This document shows positions 39,156 to 47,693 of a stretch of 47,825 nt of DNA, piece after piece. Each line of letters opens with the position of its first letter. Positions within the stretch are counted from its first letter, which is position 1. This DNA is from an uncultured Eubacteriales bacterium. Lineage in GTDB: Bacteria; Bacillota; Clostridia; Oscillospirales; Acutalibacteraceae. A program made the position numbers and the translations under genes. Where the stretch lies: NCBI GenBank assembly GCA_900315875.1, contig ONAX01000004.1:1-47825 (forward strand). The letters run 5' to 3'. The notes beneath the pieces are model-generated. The model made no database searches. It saw nothing but the letters and a program-made list of their open reading frames with translations, and was not told where the DNA came from.

Positions 39156-39851
39156 TTACTCCTTAGAAGAAGCCTTCTTTGTCATAACAACTGCAGCACC
39201 CAGAGAAGCGAGAACTACGCCTACGAGAGCAGCAGCGGATGTAGCGTCGCCTGTAGCAGGTGTTGTCTCTGTCTTGGACTCTGTAGCAGGTGTGCTAGCG
39301 GGCTGAGACTCCTCAGTCTTGGACTCGGTTTTAGCTGCAGGAGCTTCCTCCTTAACAACCTCGTAAGTAACGCCCCAGAAGAGGTACTCGTCAGCAGGAT
39401 CAACGTCGCCGCCTTCAGCGATCTTAGCAGCATCCATCTTTGTGGTATCAAATGTTACCTTGATAGTAACGGGCTTGCCAGCTTCAAGACCTTCAACAAG
39501 GCAGTTTGTCTGGCTGTTGTAGGTACGATCCTGATCCTGTTCGTACTGACCCCAGCTGTCGTCCCATGAACCAACGCCACGAACCTTGAACTGCAGGCCA
39601 TACTTGCCTGTGGGAGTACCATCGGATAAGAGCTCTTTTTCAAGCCACTCCTGCTGTACGCTGTCGATCTTAACTTCAGCTGTGTAAACGCCGTTAGACT
39701 CTGTCATTACAACGTCATCTGCCCAACCATTGAATTCACCGCAAACACCGAAGCTCTTGCCAGCTTTGTCATATGCAGATGCGCTGATTGCTACAACGGA
39801 AGTAAGCATTGCTGCTGCGAGAACTGCACTAATAACTTTTGCCTTATTCAT
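39156..39851 (-). CDS. Secreted protein with carbohydrate-binding-like domain and C-terminal anchor
   Basis: This 231-residue protein has a signal peptide (cut after SASA, about residue 26) and a beta-rich domain at about 30-165. The domain contains FGVCGEFNGWADDVVMTESNGVYTAEVKI, the F-N-G-W phrase seen in starch/glycogen-binding modules such as CBM26, CBM48 and related types. A linker of Lys/Glu/Ser/Thr/Pro repeats follows, then TPATGDATSAAALVG with a membrane helix and KKASSKE, a gut-clostridial anchor. It would sit on the cell surface and hold a glycan. Highly biased codons suggest strong expression. The ligand is not known. Confidence 0.8.
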   Translation of the reverse strand: MNKAKVISAVLAAAMLTSVVAISASAYDKAGKSFGVCGEFNGWADDVVMTESNGVYTAEVKIDSVQQEWLEKELLSDGTPTGKYGLQFKVRGVGSWDDSWGQYEQDQDRTYNSQTNCLVEGLEAGKPVTIKVTFDTTKMDAAKIAEGGDVDPADEYLFWGVTYEVVKEEAPAAKTESKTEESQPASTPATESKTETTPATGDATSAAALVGVVLASLGAAVVMTKKASSKE

Positions 39852-39911
39852 AATTACATTTCCTCCTGAAAAAATAATTAAAACTCCGTAAAAACGGGTT
39901 TTGTTAATGTA

Positions 39912-39940
39912 ATTATACTATGTCGGGCATCAAAAATCAA
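39912..39940 (-). promoter_or_regulatory. Promoter of the 39156-39851 surface protein gene
   Basis: On the minus strand TTGATT (39940-39935) and TATAAT (39917-39912) are 17 bp apart, giving a leader of about 55 nt with AGGAGG. The gap from 39941 to 40230 is AT-rich with a direct repeat GGTTACAG-like at 40201-40220 and no gene. Confidence 0.65.
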
Positions 39941-40234
39941 GATTATTTTTTTTGGAAAAAAAGTGCAAAAACGAAAAAAATAAAACACATTCGATAAAAA
40001 TAATAAAAAATGAGAAAATGAAGTGTTTGTAACCTTTTGGGATAAAAAGAAAACTAAAATTATATAAAAAATTTACAATTAATAAAGTTGAAATATGTAA
40101 TATTATACAAGGGATAAAAGTTAATTATTTATAACTTTGTATAAATGCACAATTGATAATTTAAATAAGAAATAAAAATATAAAACATGCATAAAAAATA
40201 GTTACAGAAAGGTTACAGAATAGCTCAAAAATTA

Positions 40235-40274
40235 TACGGAATTGTAATAATTATACATAGTAATACAGATTGTA
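40235..40274. repeat. Short third patch of TAC-GTA dyads
   Basis: TAC-N6-GTA starts at 40235, TAC with a displaced GTA at 40254, and TAC-N5-GTA at 40264. It is the small remnant of the array family found at 23422 and 26750, in the gap after a minus-strand gene. Confidence 0.5.
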
Positions 40275-40376
40275 TAATAAATGCAGGAAATCGCTATGCA
40301 CAGTATGAGCGGTTTGTGTAGATAATTGTTGTTAAATACTGTCATGCGATGCAAAATCCGTGGCTTAAGACTCTGA

Positions 40377-40898
40377 TCAGCCCTTTGTGAAGATCGCTTT
40401 GACAAGAGCAATAACCCAGTCGGTTGCAAATACAACACCTGCAAGCAGCAGCAGAAATGCAATTCCTGAAACAATTCGTATAGCGCGCGCCTTGCCTGGG
40501 GACATTTCGTCGCCTTTTTCCATGGCTTTTGCATGCTCGAGCTTCTGCAGATCCTCGCTGCTGAGCATTACAGCATGGCGTTCGTCCTTGGCTCCGATAT
40601 TTTCGAGTATTTCCTGAGCGTCCGGATAATAGGTCAGAGGAACAAATATTTCATTATATGCGGCGGCACTCGGTACGCCTGCCCGGAAGAGAGCGTCATT
40701 CTTCTCTCGTGAATAGCTGTAGGGCAGACCTCCGTCGTCAAGGGCTGCGCAGATGTGCTCGAATTCAAAGCCCTGTGCGGTGATTATCCGCACAGGTGAT
40801 GAGGGAGCCGGATCTGAAATAAGCTTTTTTCTGCATTCGGAGCAGATTTCAGCCTTGTCGTCGTTAGTTATGTTCTTGCATTTTGTGCAGTATTTCAT
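40377..40898 (-). CDS. Zinc-ribbon membrane protein with DUF2007-like domain
   Basis: ATG 40898 lies nine bases after AAAGGA; ATG 40904 is the alternative. The 173-residue protein begins with a zinc ribbon, YCTKCKNITNDDKAEICSECRKK. A DUF2007-like domain follows, VRIITAQGFEFEHICAALDDGGLPYSYS...PSAAAYNEIFVPLTYYPDAQEIL. A helical linker and a C-terminal membrane helix (IVSGIAFLLLLAGVVFATDW) end it. DUF2007 is labelled a putative signal transducer in databases; its role here is unknown. The N-terminal domain should face the cytoplasm. Confidence 0.8.
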   Translation of the reverse strand: MKYCTKCKNITNDDKAEICSECRKKLISDPAPSSPVRIITAQGFEFEHICAALDDGGLPYSYSREKNDALFRAGVPSAAAYNEIFVPLTYYPDAQEILENIGAKDERHAVMLSSEDLQKLEHAKAMEKGDEMSPGKARAIRIVSGIAFLLLLAGVVFATDWVIALVKAIFTKG

Positions 40899-41017
40899 TT
40901 CCATCTTTCCTTTATATACTTTATATATATGTATAGCGTGCGAAAACGGCAGAATCGGAATATTCTGCTGCTTTCGACGCCTTTTTGCGTTCAGCATAAG
41001 GCTGAGTCGGTGATATT

Positions 41018-41046
41018 ATTGTATTATTTATCCTATGTGTTGTCAA
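41018..41046 (-). promoter_or_regulatory. Promoter of the zinc-ribbon membrane protein gene
   Basis: On the minus strand TTGACA (41046-41041) and TACAAT (41023-41018) have a 17-bp spacer. The leader is about 110 nt long and holds no gene. Confidence 0.65.
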
Positions 41047-41188
41047 GACGTTTGAATCGATGCGACTGTCATCCCGTTGATTTGTTTCCTTCGAGGCGGG
41101 ACGGTCAGGGTTACGGTTAATACTCATATTCTGATTCGGTGTTTGAGGGAAATTCGTTTGGTTGTTTTGTCTTTGGTGAAGGTTGTCG

Positions 41189-41217
41189 TTGACGTAAAAG
41201 TGTAAATGATGTATAAT
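41189..41217 (+). promoter_or_regulatory. Promoter of the surface-glycan operon
   Basis: TTGACG at 41189-41194 and a perfect TATAAT at 41212-41217 with 17-bp spacing, 43 bp before the first start codon. Confidence 0.7.
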
Positions 41218-41259
41218 AAAAAAGGATTTTTTTGATTATTTTTGTGCGGAGGTGCTGCG

Positions 41260-42591
41260 ATGATTGGGACGGTTGAAATAAAACAGGACAATGTTGCTAA
41301 AAAATTCGATTCTGAAAAAATCGGTGCCGGAAAGGGTGATAACGCTCAAAAGGTGCTTGATCTCCTTATGCAGTTGCGTAAAAAAGTTGAAGAAAGTACC
41401 ATTCTGTCGCGGCTGAAGCTTAATAATGGCAGTAACATTTTTTTGGTATGTTTCGCTGTTTTCTTTCTTTATGGCTTTCTGCGTACCACCGTTATTCCTT
41501 TGCCGGTAATACTTATCACTATGATGAAATACTCAGCTCCGGCATTTGGCTTGATCATATGGTTCAAAATACTGGTCTTTGATGTTAATACGAAAAGGGA
41601 TCTTGTGAATGTAGTGCTGTTGCAGATGCTTGGTATGGTAGTTGCGATATACGCTACCAATATAGGTGAGCTTGACAATCTGACGGTGTACTGGCTTATG
41701 ATTATCGGAGCCAGAAATGTTGATTTCAGACGTATCGCCCGTTTGGCGCTTTTAATCAGTGTTCCGGTGCTCGTGGCGGTTACTCTTCTTTCTGTGACGG
41801 GAGTAATTACGGACCTTGTATATTTTCCGGATATCAGTCCCCGTCATTCTTTTGGAATAATTTATCCGACAGATTATGCAGCACATTGGTTTTTTGCGGC
41901 TTCTCTATGGTTCTGGCTGAAAAACGGCAGGCTGAAATGGTACGAGATTTCTGTCTTTATTGCTTTAACTGCTTTTCTGTTTGTGTTCTGCAAGCCAAGA
42001 CTTGATTGTATATGTATGCTTCTACTGACTGCAGCAGGTTTGCTGCTGAATTACAAATGGACTGAAAAATCTGTTTTGCGGCTGAGATGGACCTTTGTAG
42101 CTGTATTTTTGTTTTTTGCAGCTGCAGCCTTTATACTGAGTATAATATATTCTCCCGGGCGCCCTCTGCGTGAATATCTGAATGCTCGGTTCAATACTAT
42201 CCACAGCCGCTTCAGGATTGCATATGAAATGCTGTGTAATTATCCGTTTTCCTTTTTCGGAGCATCGTTCTGTGAAATCGGAAACGGCGGCTCAACTGTT
42301 GAGCTGAGCAAAAGCCAGTATTCGTTCATAGATATTTCTTACATTAAAATATATATCCGGGCAGGCGTTATCATTTTTGCCGGACTGATGTTCCTGCTTA
42401 CAAGATTCATGTATAAACGTGCAAAAGCCAAGGATGCGGCTACCCTTGTGGTTATGTCAATTATTGCGATGAACTGCTTTGTCGCTCATCATCTTCTGGA
42501 TTTTTCTTACAACGTATTTCTTTTGATGCTGTTTGCAGGTGTAGAATTTGAATCTGCAAAATTGAAGAAAAAGGAACAGGAGAATGAATAA
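41260..42591 (+). CDS. Polytopic Wzy/O-antigen ligase-like membrane protein
   Basis: ATG 41260 follows GGAGGTG; the TTG at 41242 precedes the ribosome site. The 443-residue protein has a 60-residue charged cytoplasmic N-terminus and about ten membrane helices. A large outer loop between late helices contains SPGRPLREYLNARFNTIHSRFRIAYEML and FGASFCEIGNGG. RFxxxxxR-type loops of this sort are typical of Wzy polymerases and WaaL-type ligases. It probably joins glycan repeats at the outer face of the membrane. It overlaps the next gene by one base (TAATG), so the operon is coupled. Confidence 0.7.
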   Translation: MIGTVEIKQDNVAKKFDSEKIGAGKGDNAQKVLDLLMQLRKKVEESTILSRLKLNNGSNIFLVCFAVFFLYGFLRTTVIPLPVILITMMKYSAPAFGLIIWFKILVFDVNTKRDLVNVVLLQMLGMVVAIYATNIGELDNLTVYWLMIIGARNVDFRRIARLALLISVPVLVAVTLLSVTGVITDLVYFPDISPRHSFGIIYPTDYAAHWFFAASLWFWLKNGRLKWYEISVFIALTAFLFVFCKPRLDCICMLLLTAAGLLLNYKWTEKSVLRLRWTFVAVFLFFAAAAFILSIIYSPGRPLREYLNARFNTIHSRFRIAYEMLCNYPFSFFGASFCEIGNGGSTVELSKSQYSFIDISYIKIYIRAGVIIFAGLMFLLTRFMYKRAKAKDAATLVVMSIIAMNCFVAHHLLDFSYNVFLLMLFAGVEFESAKLKKKEQENE

Positions 42592-44409
42592 TGAAGAATC
42601 ACGAAAAGAAATCTGAACGCATGACATTACCTCGGTTTTGCGATAATGTGTATAAGCTTATGAAACGCCATCCTTATATTACACTGGTAGTCTTATGCGC
42701 AATATTTGGTTTGTCCACTGGATGCGCATCGGAAAACATCAATTTTCTTATAATTCCCGCAGTCCTTTGGGCAACCATAGTCAGTGCTGTATTTTTTCGG
42801 GGCTATTTTTCTTTGAATTTGAAGGCTGTTGTTGTCACTGTTGTAATTACATTGTTGTATCTGGCCGGTTCGGCAGTATTGCTCCGCTATATGAGTATAG
42901 GTTACCAGTTCGTGCGTATGGGTACTGTACTATTCAGTACTGTATTGTTGCTGCTTCTGTGGCGCAATAAGAAACTGAATGTTCGCACCCTGCTTGCTTT
43001 TGTGATAATACTCTGGCTTATTATGCGAGTGGCTGCTGTGCTGGAAATAAACACCACGGCATATCAACATGATGTGGGCTTGTTCAGTGATTCGATAGAT
43101 AAGGTGTACACTTACACAGACAAACAGCTTCTGACTATGGAGGATCATGGGGCAGGGCATGCTGCATATATTGAATTTATTTTTCATCATTATTATTTTC
43201 CGGATTTTGATATGCGAAACGTCTGGTCGTTTTATAATCCTCCGTTTTTTCATATAATATCTGCGCTCTGGCTGCATATAGCCGTGCTTGTGATGGACTA
43301 TTCTGCTGCATGTGAATCCGTTCAGGTTATTCCTCTTTTCTGTTCATGTGCGCTTGTACTTCTGTTTGTTCGTTTTTTCAGGCAGCTTGGTTTAAAGGGA
43401 AAGGGACTTCTGATTGCAACTGCCATTGCCGCGACAAGTAATACATTTATTCATTTTTCTATAAATGTAAACAATGACCCTCTTGCGACACTGTTTATGA
43501 TGGCGGCGCTTGTATTTGCTGTTGACTGGTTCTCCGACCGGAAGTTTTCTACTATAATGAAGACATCGATTTGCGTCGGACTTGGTATGATGACTAAGCT
43601 TTCTGCTGCAACAATTGCATTTCCTATTGCGTTTTTGTTTGTATGGGTATTTTTCGGAGCAATATCAAAGAAGGAAAAGATCGGTAAATATTTAGGTCAG
43701 TTTTCAGCATTTCTGGGGTTGTGTGTTCCGCTTGCGTTTTGGTGGCAGGTCAGAAATCTTATTCGTTTTGGAATTCCGCTGAGCTATGTTCAGACGGTTG
43801 ATGATGAACTGCCGGAGCAATTTATAGGGAATATTCCGGTGCTGCAAAGGCTGTTTGGTTTTTCGGCTGATATGCTGAGCCGGCCATGGGTACATACGCT
43901 CTCCAGTTTTGGATTGGAACGGTATACGGAAAATGAGTATAATCCTCTTAATATCCCTGATAAAGACATCGCTCTTTGAGGAATACAGACAGAATGTATT
44001 AAATGCTCCTGTGCATGATATGATTGCTGCAGTTCTGATAGTAATAACTCTGTTGCTGGGAACAGCGGCCCTTATAATGATGATATATAAGGTGTTTTCT
44101 TCAAAGGGAAACGAAAGAGTGCTTCACATAATGATGTGTGTTGCTTATTTTTCAATGATGATCTCATACTACAGCTTTTGCTTTAAATATCCCTATGCCT
44201 GCTCACAGCATATCCGCTACGTACCGCTTGTAATAGTAATCGGCGCAGCATATATCGGATTTTTGCTGTCTGCATTCAGGGATGTTCCGGTGCAGGCGCT
44301 TCGAACTCCGAAGAAGCTTTCGCGTAATGAACTGATTTCTTCTGTGGCAACTATTCTTCTGACTGTGGTAACAGCTGTGTTTGCATACGGACAAATCATG
44401 ATATTCTGA
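42591..44409 (+). pseudogene. ArnT/PMT-like GT-C glycosyltransferase, single frameshift
   Basis: The first frame (42591-43979) encodes 462 residues with helices and the GT-C loop WSFYNPPFFHIISALW and GLGMMTKLSAATIAFP. It is homologous to the intact paralogue at 44428. It ends early after EYNPLNIPDKDIAL. The next frame continues with ISLIKTSLFEEYRQNVL and carries the missing C-terminal helices to 44409, ending with KYPYACSQHIRYVPLVIVI, which aligns with KYPYTCTENVRYVIPVITL in the paralogue. One extra base near 43950 (in CTTAATATCC) would account for it. It may be a true mutation, phase variation or a sequence error. An intact product would be about 606 residues. Confidence 0.75.
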
Positions 44410-44427
44410 AAAAGGACGGTATTCTGA

Positions 44428-46152
44428 ATGACATCGCTAAAATCAACCGCATGGTCGGGACTGGTCGACGTAGTGCGTCGTCATCCGTTTTTGTGTGCGG
44501 TGTTGCTTTGCGTGGGAGTAGAGGTATTCACGCTGGGTGATGAGAAATATATAACCCCTCAGTCGATTATGGCTGCATCGTTGATGACGGCTTTAATCGC
44601 GTATGTGCTTATCCGGCCGTATCTGAAAAAATTCCGTGTTCCGGCAGCATTTTGCTGTGGAGCAATCTCTTTTGCATGGGGTGTGCTGTTTTCCAGGAGT
44701 GAAAAGAAAGGCGGACTGTTTGCCGCCCTGGTGCTTGCATGTACAATTGCTGCTCTGGCGATTATGTACCTGAAACACAGGCTCAGCCCTGAAAACGTAA
44801 CTGCGCTGATAATATTTGCAGGATTCGGACTGTATATTGCTTACATAATGTATACATTGTCGGTTATTCGTCAGACAGATGTGAATTATTGGTCATCCGA
44901 CAGCGGCCATGCCGGGTATATTAAGTATCTTTTCAATCATCACTTTGCTCTTACGGATTACGATCCTCGTGAAACCTGGCAGTTTTATCATACTCCGTTT
45001 TTCTACTATATAAGTGCTGGGCTTATTTATCTCGTAACCTCCTTTGGCGTTGAATTTGAAACGGCTGCCGAAGTCTCCCAAATAGTTACACTGTTTTCTG
45101 CAATGTCAATAGTCATTACTTCCCACAGACTCTTCAGACTTTTTGATCTGCGCGGCTATGCTCTGACGGCTGCGATGGCTGTTATATCGCTGAGCAACAC
45201 GATTCTTATTCTTTCGGGAAGTATCAGCAATGATATTACAGCAGCAGCACTCGAGCTTGGAGCGTTTTACTGCGCCGTAAAATGGTATAAGGACAGAAAA
45301 ATGTTGTCGATTATAGAATCTGCTCTTTGCATGGGGCTGGGACTTATGACAAAGCTCTCCGCCTGGATGGCTGCTCCTGCAATTGCGATGATATTTATTG
45401 TGTCGTTTATTATATTAATTGCTGAGGAAAAACCTGTCAAGAAATGTCTTGTACAGTTTGGTGCATTCCTTGGAATAAGCGTTCCGCTCGGAATGTGGTT
45501 CCCGGTTTATAATCTTATCCGCTGGGGTGTTCCGCTCGGCTATATTCCGGAGGGCGGCGAGAATTTTTATGTAGGAGAGTGGAGCGTGCTGCAGAGGCTG
45601 TTCACCGTCAGCCGGGAATCTGTTTCTACACCGTTCCTGCTGCAAAAGAATTATTTGTATGAATACAATCCCATAGTGGTGCTCATGAAATCTTCAGCAG
45701 ATCTGCAGAGACTGGCGGCGTTCAATATGCTGGCACCGCTTCTCAGCATAACAATAATAGTATCCGGAATTATTGTTGTTATAAGTACTGCCACAATGGT
45801 TGTTTCCGTGATCACGAAAACCGGATCTGCGCTCAGGAAGAAGGGCGGAAAAAAGTCTGCTGCCGGTGCTGACAAAGCCTCGACTATAACCGAGTTTGCA
45901 ACTGTGCTCCTGTGGCTTGTAACGATGGTATCGTATGTTGTTTTCTGCATTAAATATCCTTATACCTGCACAGAAAATGTCCGCTATGTAATACCGGTTA
46001 TCACTCTGTGTGCTCTCTGGTTCGGAAGAGCAGCCGGTTCAGTCTTTAAAAATAATATGATAACACGACTGAAGAACTATTTTTGTGAATTTATTGCAGC
46101 TCTTTATGGATTTGTATTTATGCTGACATTTGTGTTTATGGGTTTTGACTGA
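44428..46152 (+). CDS. ArnT/PMT-like GT-C membrane glycosyltransferase
   Basis: This 574-residue protein has about twelve membrane helices. The first outer loop has YWSSDSGHAGYIKYLFNHHF with acidic residues expected at the catalytic site of GT-C enzymes, and then QFYHTPFFYYISAGLIYL, the counterpart of the H-P-P-L motif. GLGLMTKLSAWMAAPAIAM follows. It should transfer a sugar from a lipid phosphate donor to a protein or glycan at the outer face. It is paralogous to the frameshifted gene upstream and may replace it. ATG 44428 follows AAAGGACGG. No terminator is obvious downstream. Confidence 0.8.
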   Translation: MTSLKSTAWSGLVDVVRRHPFLCAVLLCVGVEVFTLGDEKYITPQSIMAASLMTALIAYVLIRPYLKKFRVPAAFCCGAISFAWGVLFSRSEKKGGLFAALVLACTIAALAIMYLKHRLSPENVTALIIFAGFGLYIAYIMYTLSVIRQTDVNYWSSDSGHAGYIKYLFNHHFALTDYDPRETWQFYHTPFFYYISAGLIYLVTSFGVEFETAAEVSQIVTLFSAMSIVITSHRLFRLFDLRGYALTAAMAVISLSNTILILSGSISNDITAAALELGAFYCAVKWYKDRKMLSIIESALCMGLGLMTKLSAWMAAPAIAMIFIVSFIILIAEEKPVKKCLVQFGAFLGISVPLGMWFPVYNLIRWGVPLGYIPEGGENFYVGEWSVLQRLFTVSRESVSTPFLLQKNYLYEYNPIVVLMKSSADLQRLAAFNMLAPLLSITIIVSGIIVVISTATMVVSVITKTGSALRKKGGKKSAAGADKASTITEFATVLLWLVTMVSYVVFCIKYPYTCTENVRYVIPVITLCALWFGRAAGSVFKNNMITRLKNYFCEFIAALYGFVFMLTFVFMGFD

Positions 46153-46201
46153 TATTAGTGTAAAGCACCATAGACATTGATGATAAATGTTCAAAAAGTT
46201 T

Positions 46202-46241
46202 TTAATAAACTATGAATTAAATTAATAAATTATGAACTAAC
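46202..46241. repeat. Two-copy 20-bp tandem repeat in the pilin upstream region
   Basis: TTAATAAACTATGAATTAAA (46202-46221) and TTAATAAATTATGAACTAAC (46222-46241) agree at 17 of 20 positions. The surrounding 46153-46420 region is very AT-rich and has no gene. It may bind a regulator or be an UP-like element, but it is about 190 bp upstream of the promoter. Confidence 0.5.
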
Positions 46242-46426
46242 CTTGTTTTTGTTCATAAACATTTAAAATCCAGATTCGTTAATTTAACCTAAAACTTTAT
46301 ACATAATGAGTAAAAATACAATAAAAACAACATATAATGCTATGAAAGAATTATGGCATAGTGAATATGCACAAAAATAATGACCTTCTTTTTACAAAAA
46401 AAATTAAAAAAATCTAAAAAAATCTA

Positions 46427-46455
46427 TTGACATTTCGTTCATAATGAGTTAATAT
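46427..46455 (+). promoter_or_regulatory. Promoter of the first pilin gene
   Basis: TTGACA at 46427-46432 and TAATAT at 46450-46455 with 17 bp between. A-tracts upstream (46396-46420) may act as an UP element. The leader carries the short stem GCACC/GGTGC (46475-46498), which may stabilise the message. Confidence 0.7.
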
Positions 46456-46539
46456 ATATTCAACAAAGAACACAGCACCAACCCCTTCTAAAAGGTGCCG
46501 GGTTCAAAAAAATTTTAAAAAAGAAAGAGGTAATCTATC

Positions 46540-47025
46540 ATGACACTCCAGCAGAAAATGCACAGCAAGAAAGGCTTTACACTCGTTGAACTCGTAGTGG
46601 TTATCGCAATTCTTGCAATCCTCGCAGCAATCGCAATCCCCGCAGTTATCGGTATCATCAACAGCGCTAACGAGTCTCAGACCGCTTCTGACGCAGCTAC
46701 TGTTGACAACGCTTGCAAGACCTACTTCGCAGGTATCGTTGCTGGTTCTATCACATCAGCTGATAAGGGCGCACACGAGACAGCAAATCTTCCGGCAGCA
46801 GGTGCTTCCAACTCCGCTAAGAAGACAGCAGCTCTCTCAGCTACAATCGGAGGCGCTCTTGATTACAACGGAACCTATGCTTCTCTCCAGGGTAAGCTCG
46901 GCGATTTCGGTGTTGACTCTGATGGTAACATCTACTCCAAAACAGATGCAGCTCACTCATCAGGCCTCAGAGCAAATGTAGCTCTCACAACCGCTACAAC
47001 AATGCAGACGCTCGGCTACAAATAA
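46540..47025 (+). CDS. Type IV pilin-like protein, highly expressed copy
   Basis: This 161-residue prepilin has a short leader ending HSKKG, cut before the Phe of FTLVELVVVIAILAILAAIAIP, with Glu at mature position 5. The C-terminal globular part is Ala/Ser/Thr-rich with no Cys, and contains ATIGGALDYNGTYASL and FGVDSDGNIYSKT. Codons are strongly biased to a small set (CTC, ATC, GCA, GTT), typical of very abundant proteins. It would be assembled into a surface filament or a pseudopilus. The assembly ATPase and platform genes are not in the window. GAAAGAGG precedes the ATG. Confidence 0.92.
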   Translation: MTLQQKMHSKKGFTLVELVVVIAILAILAAIAIPAVIGIINSANESQTASDAATVDNACKTYFAGIVAGSITSADKGAHETANLPAAGASNSAKKTAALSATIGGALDYNGTYASLQGKLGDFGVDSDGNIYSKTDAAHSSGLRANVALTTATTMQTLGYK

Positions 47026-47057
47026 TTAACAACTAAGCCTTAGGCTTACATAGGACG

Positions 47058-47084
47058 AAAGCCCGGGAATCCCGGGCTTTTGTT
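47058..47084 (+). terminator. Terminator after the first pilin gene
   Basis: AAAGCCCGGG (47058-47067) and CCCGGGCTTT (47071-47080) are perfect 10-nt complements with a 3-nt loop, followed by TTGTTCT. Confidence 0.9.
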
Positions 47085-47204
47085 CTATCAAAAAGGTATT
47101 ACAAAGTATTTTTGCATCGGTATCCGGAAGAGCATTGGCAGGGATCTTCGGCAAAAAGAAGGTTCGCCGCCAGATTCTCATGCGTGTGATTGGAGGACGT
47201 AAAA

Positions 47205-47693
47205 GTGCAGAGGATGAAACATTTTACGGAAAGCAAAAAGGGCTTTACGCTTGTGGAGCTTGTCGTTGTAATAGCAATTCTTGCGATTCTCGCGGCTATA
47301 GCTATTCCTGCAGTCATAGGTATCATTAATAGTGCCAATGAATCACAGAAAGCTTCTGACGCTGCAACCATTGACTATGCATGCAAGACATATTATACCG
47401 GAATTGTTTCCGGAACAATTACCACGGCAAACTTCAATCCGGTAAAATCCGGAGATAATGTTCCGACTCCGACCGATTCGGGACATACGCGCCGTGTTAA
47501 GGCAAGAACCTGTACTGTTGCCGGTGCTCTTGAATTTGAAGGTCTTTATGAGCAGCTTATCAATAAGGTAACGGATTTTGGTTACGATTCAAGAGGAAAT
47601 ATTTTTTCGCTGACTGACGGCGCACATTCAGCAAGTCTTACTCAGATTACGGCAAATGCTACTCTGGATTTCGAAGCTCTTAATTATGTATGA
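47205..47693 (+). CDS. Second type IV pilin-like protein
   Basis: GTG 47205 lies eight bases after GGAGG; ATG 47214 is 17 away. The 162-residue prepilin shares SKKGFTLVELVVVIAILA and the rest of the 44-residue N-terminal block with the first pilin, with one change before ASDAAT. The globular part differs (TTANFNPVKSGDNVPTPTD, then RVKARTCTVAGALEF). Codon use is ordinary, unlike the first copy, so it is probably a less abundant or tip pilin. It stands 164 bp after the strong terminator, so it has separate or read-through transcription. Confidence 0.9.
   Translation: MQRMKHFTESKKGFTLVELVVVIAILAILAAIAIPAVIGIINSANESQKASDAATIDYACKTYYTGIVSGTITTANFNPVKSGDNVPTPTDSGHTRRVKARTCTVAGALEFEGLYEQLINKVTDFGYDSRGNIFSLTDGAHSASLTQITANATLDFEALNYV

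Noticed and set aside
40921-41127. Open frames on both strands between 40900 and 41240
   Set aside because: The region holds two divergent consensus promoters and leaders; the frames have no ribosome sites and odd composition.
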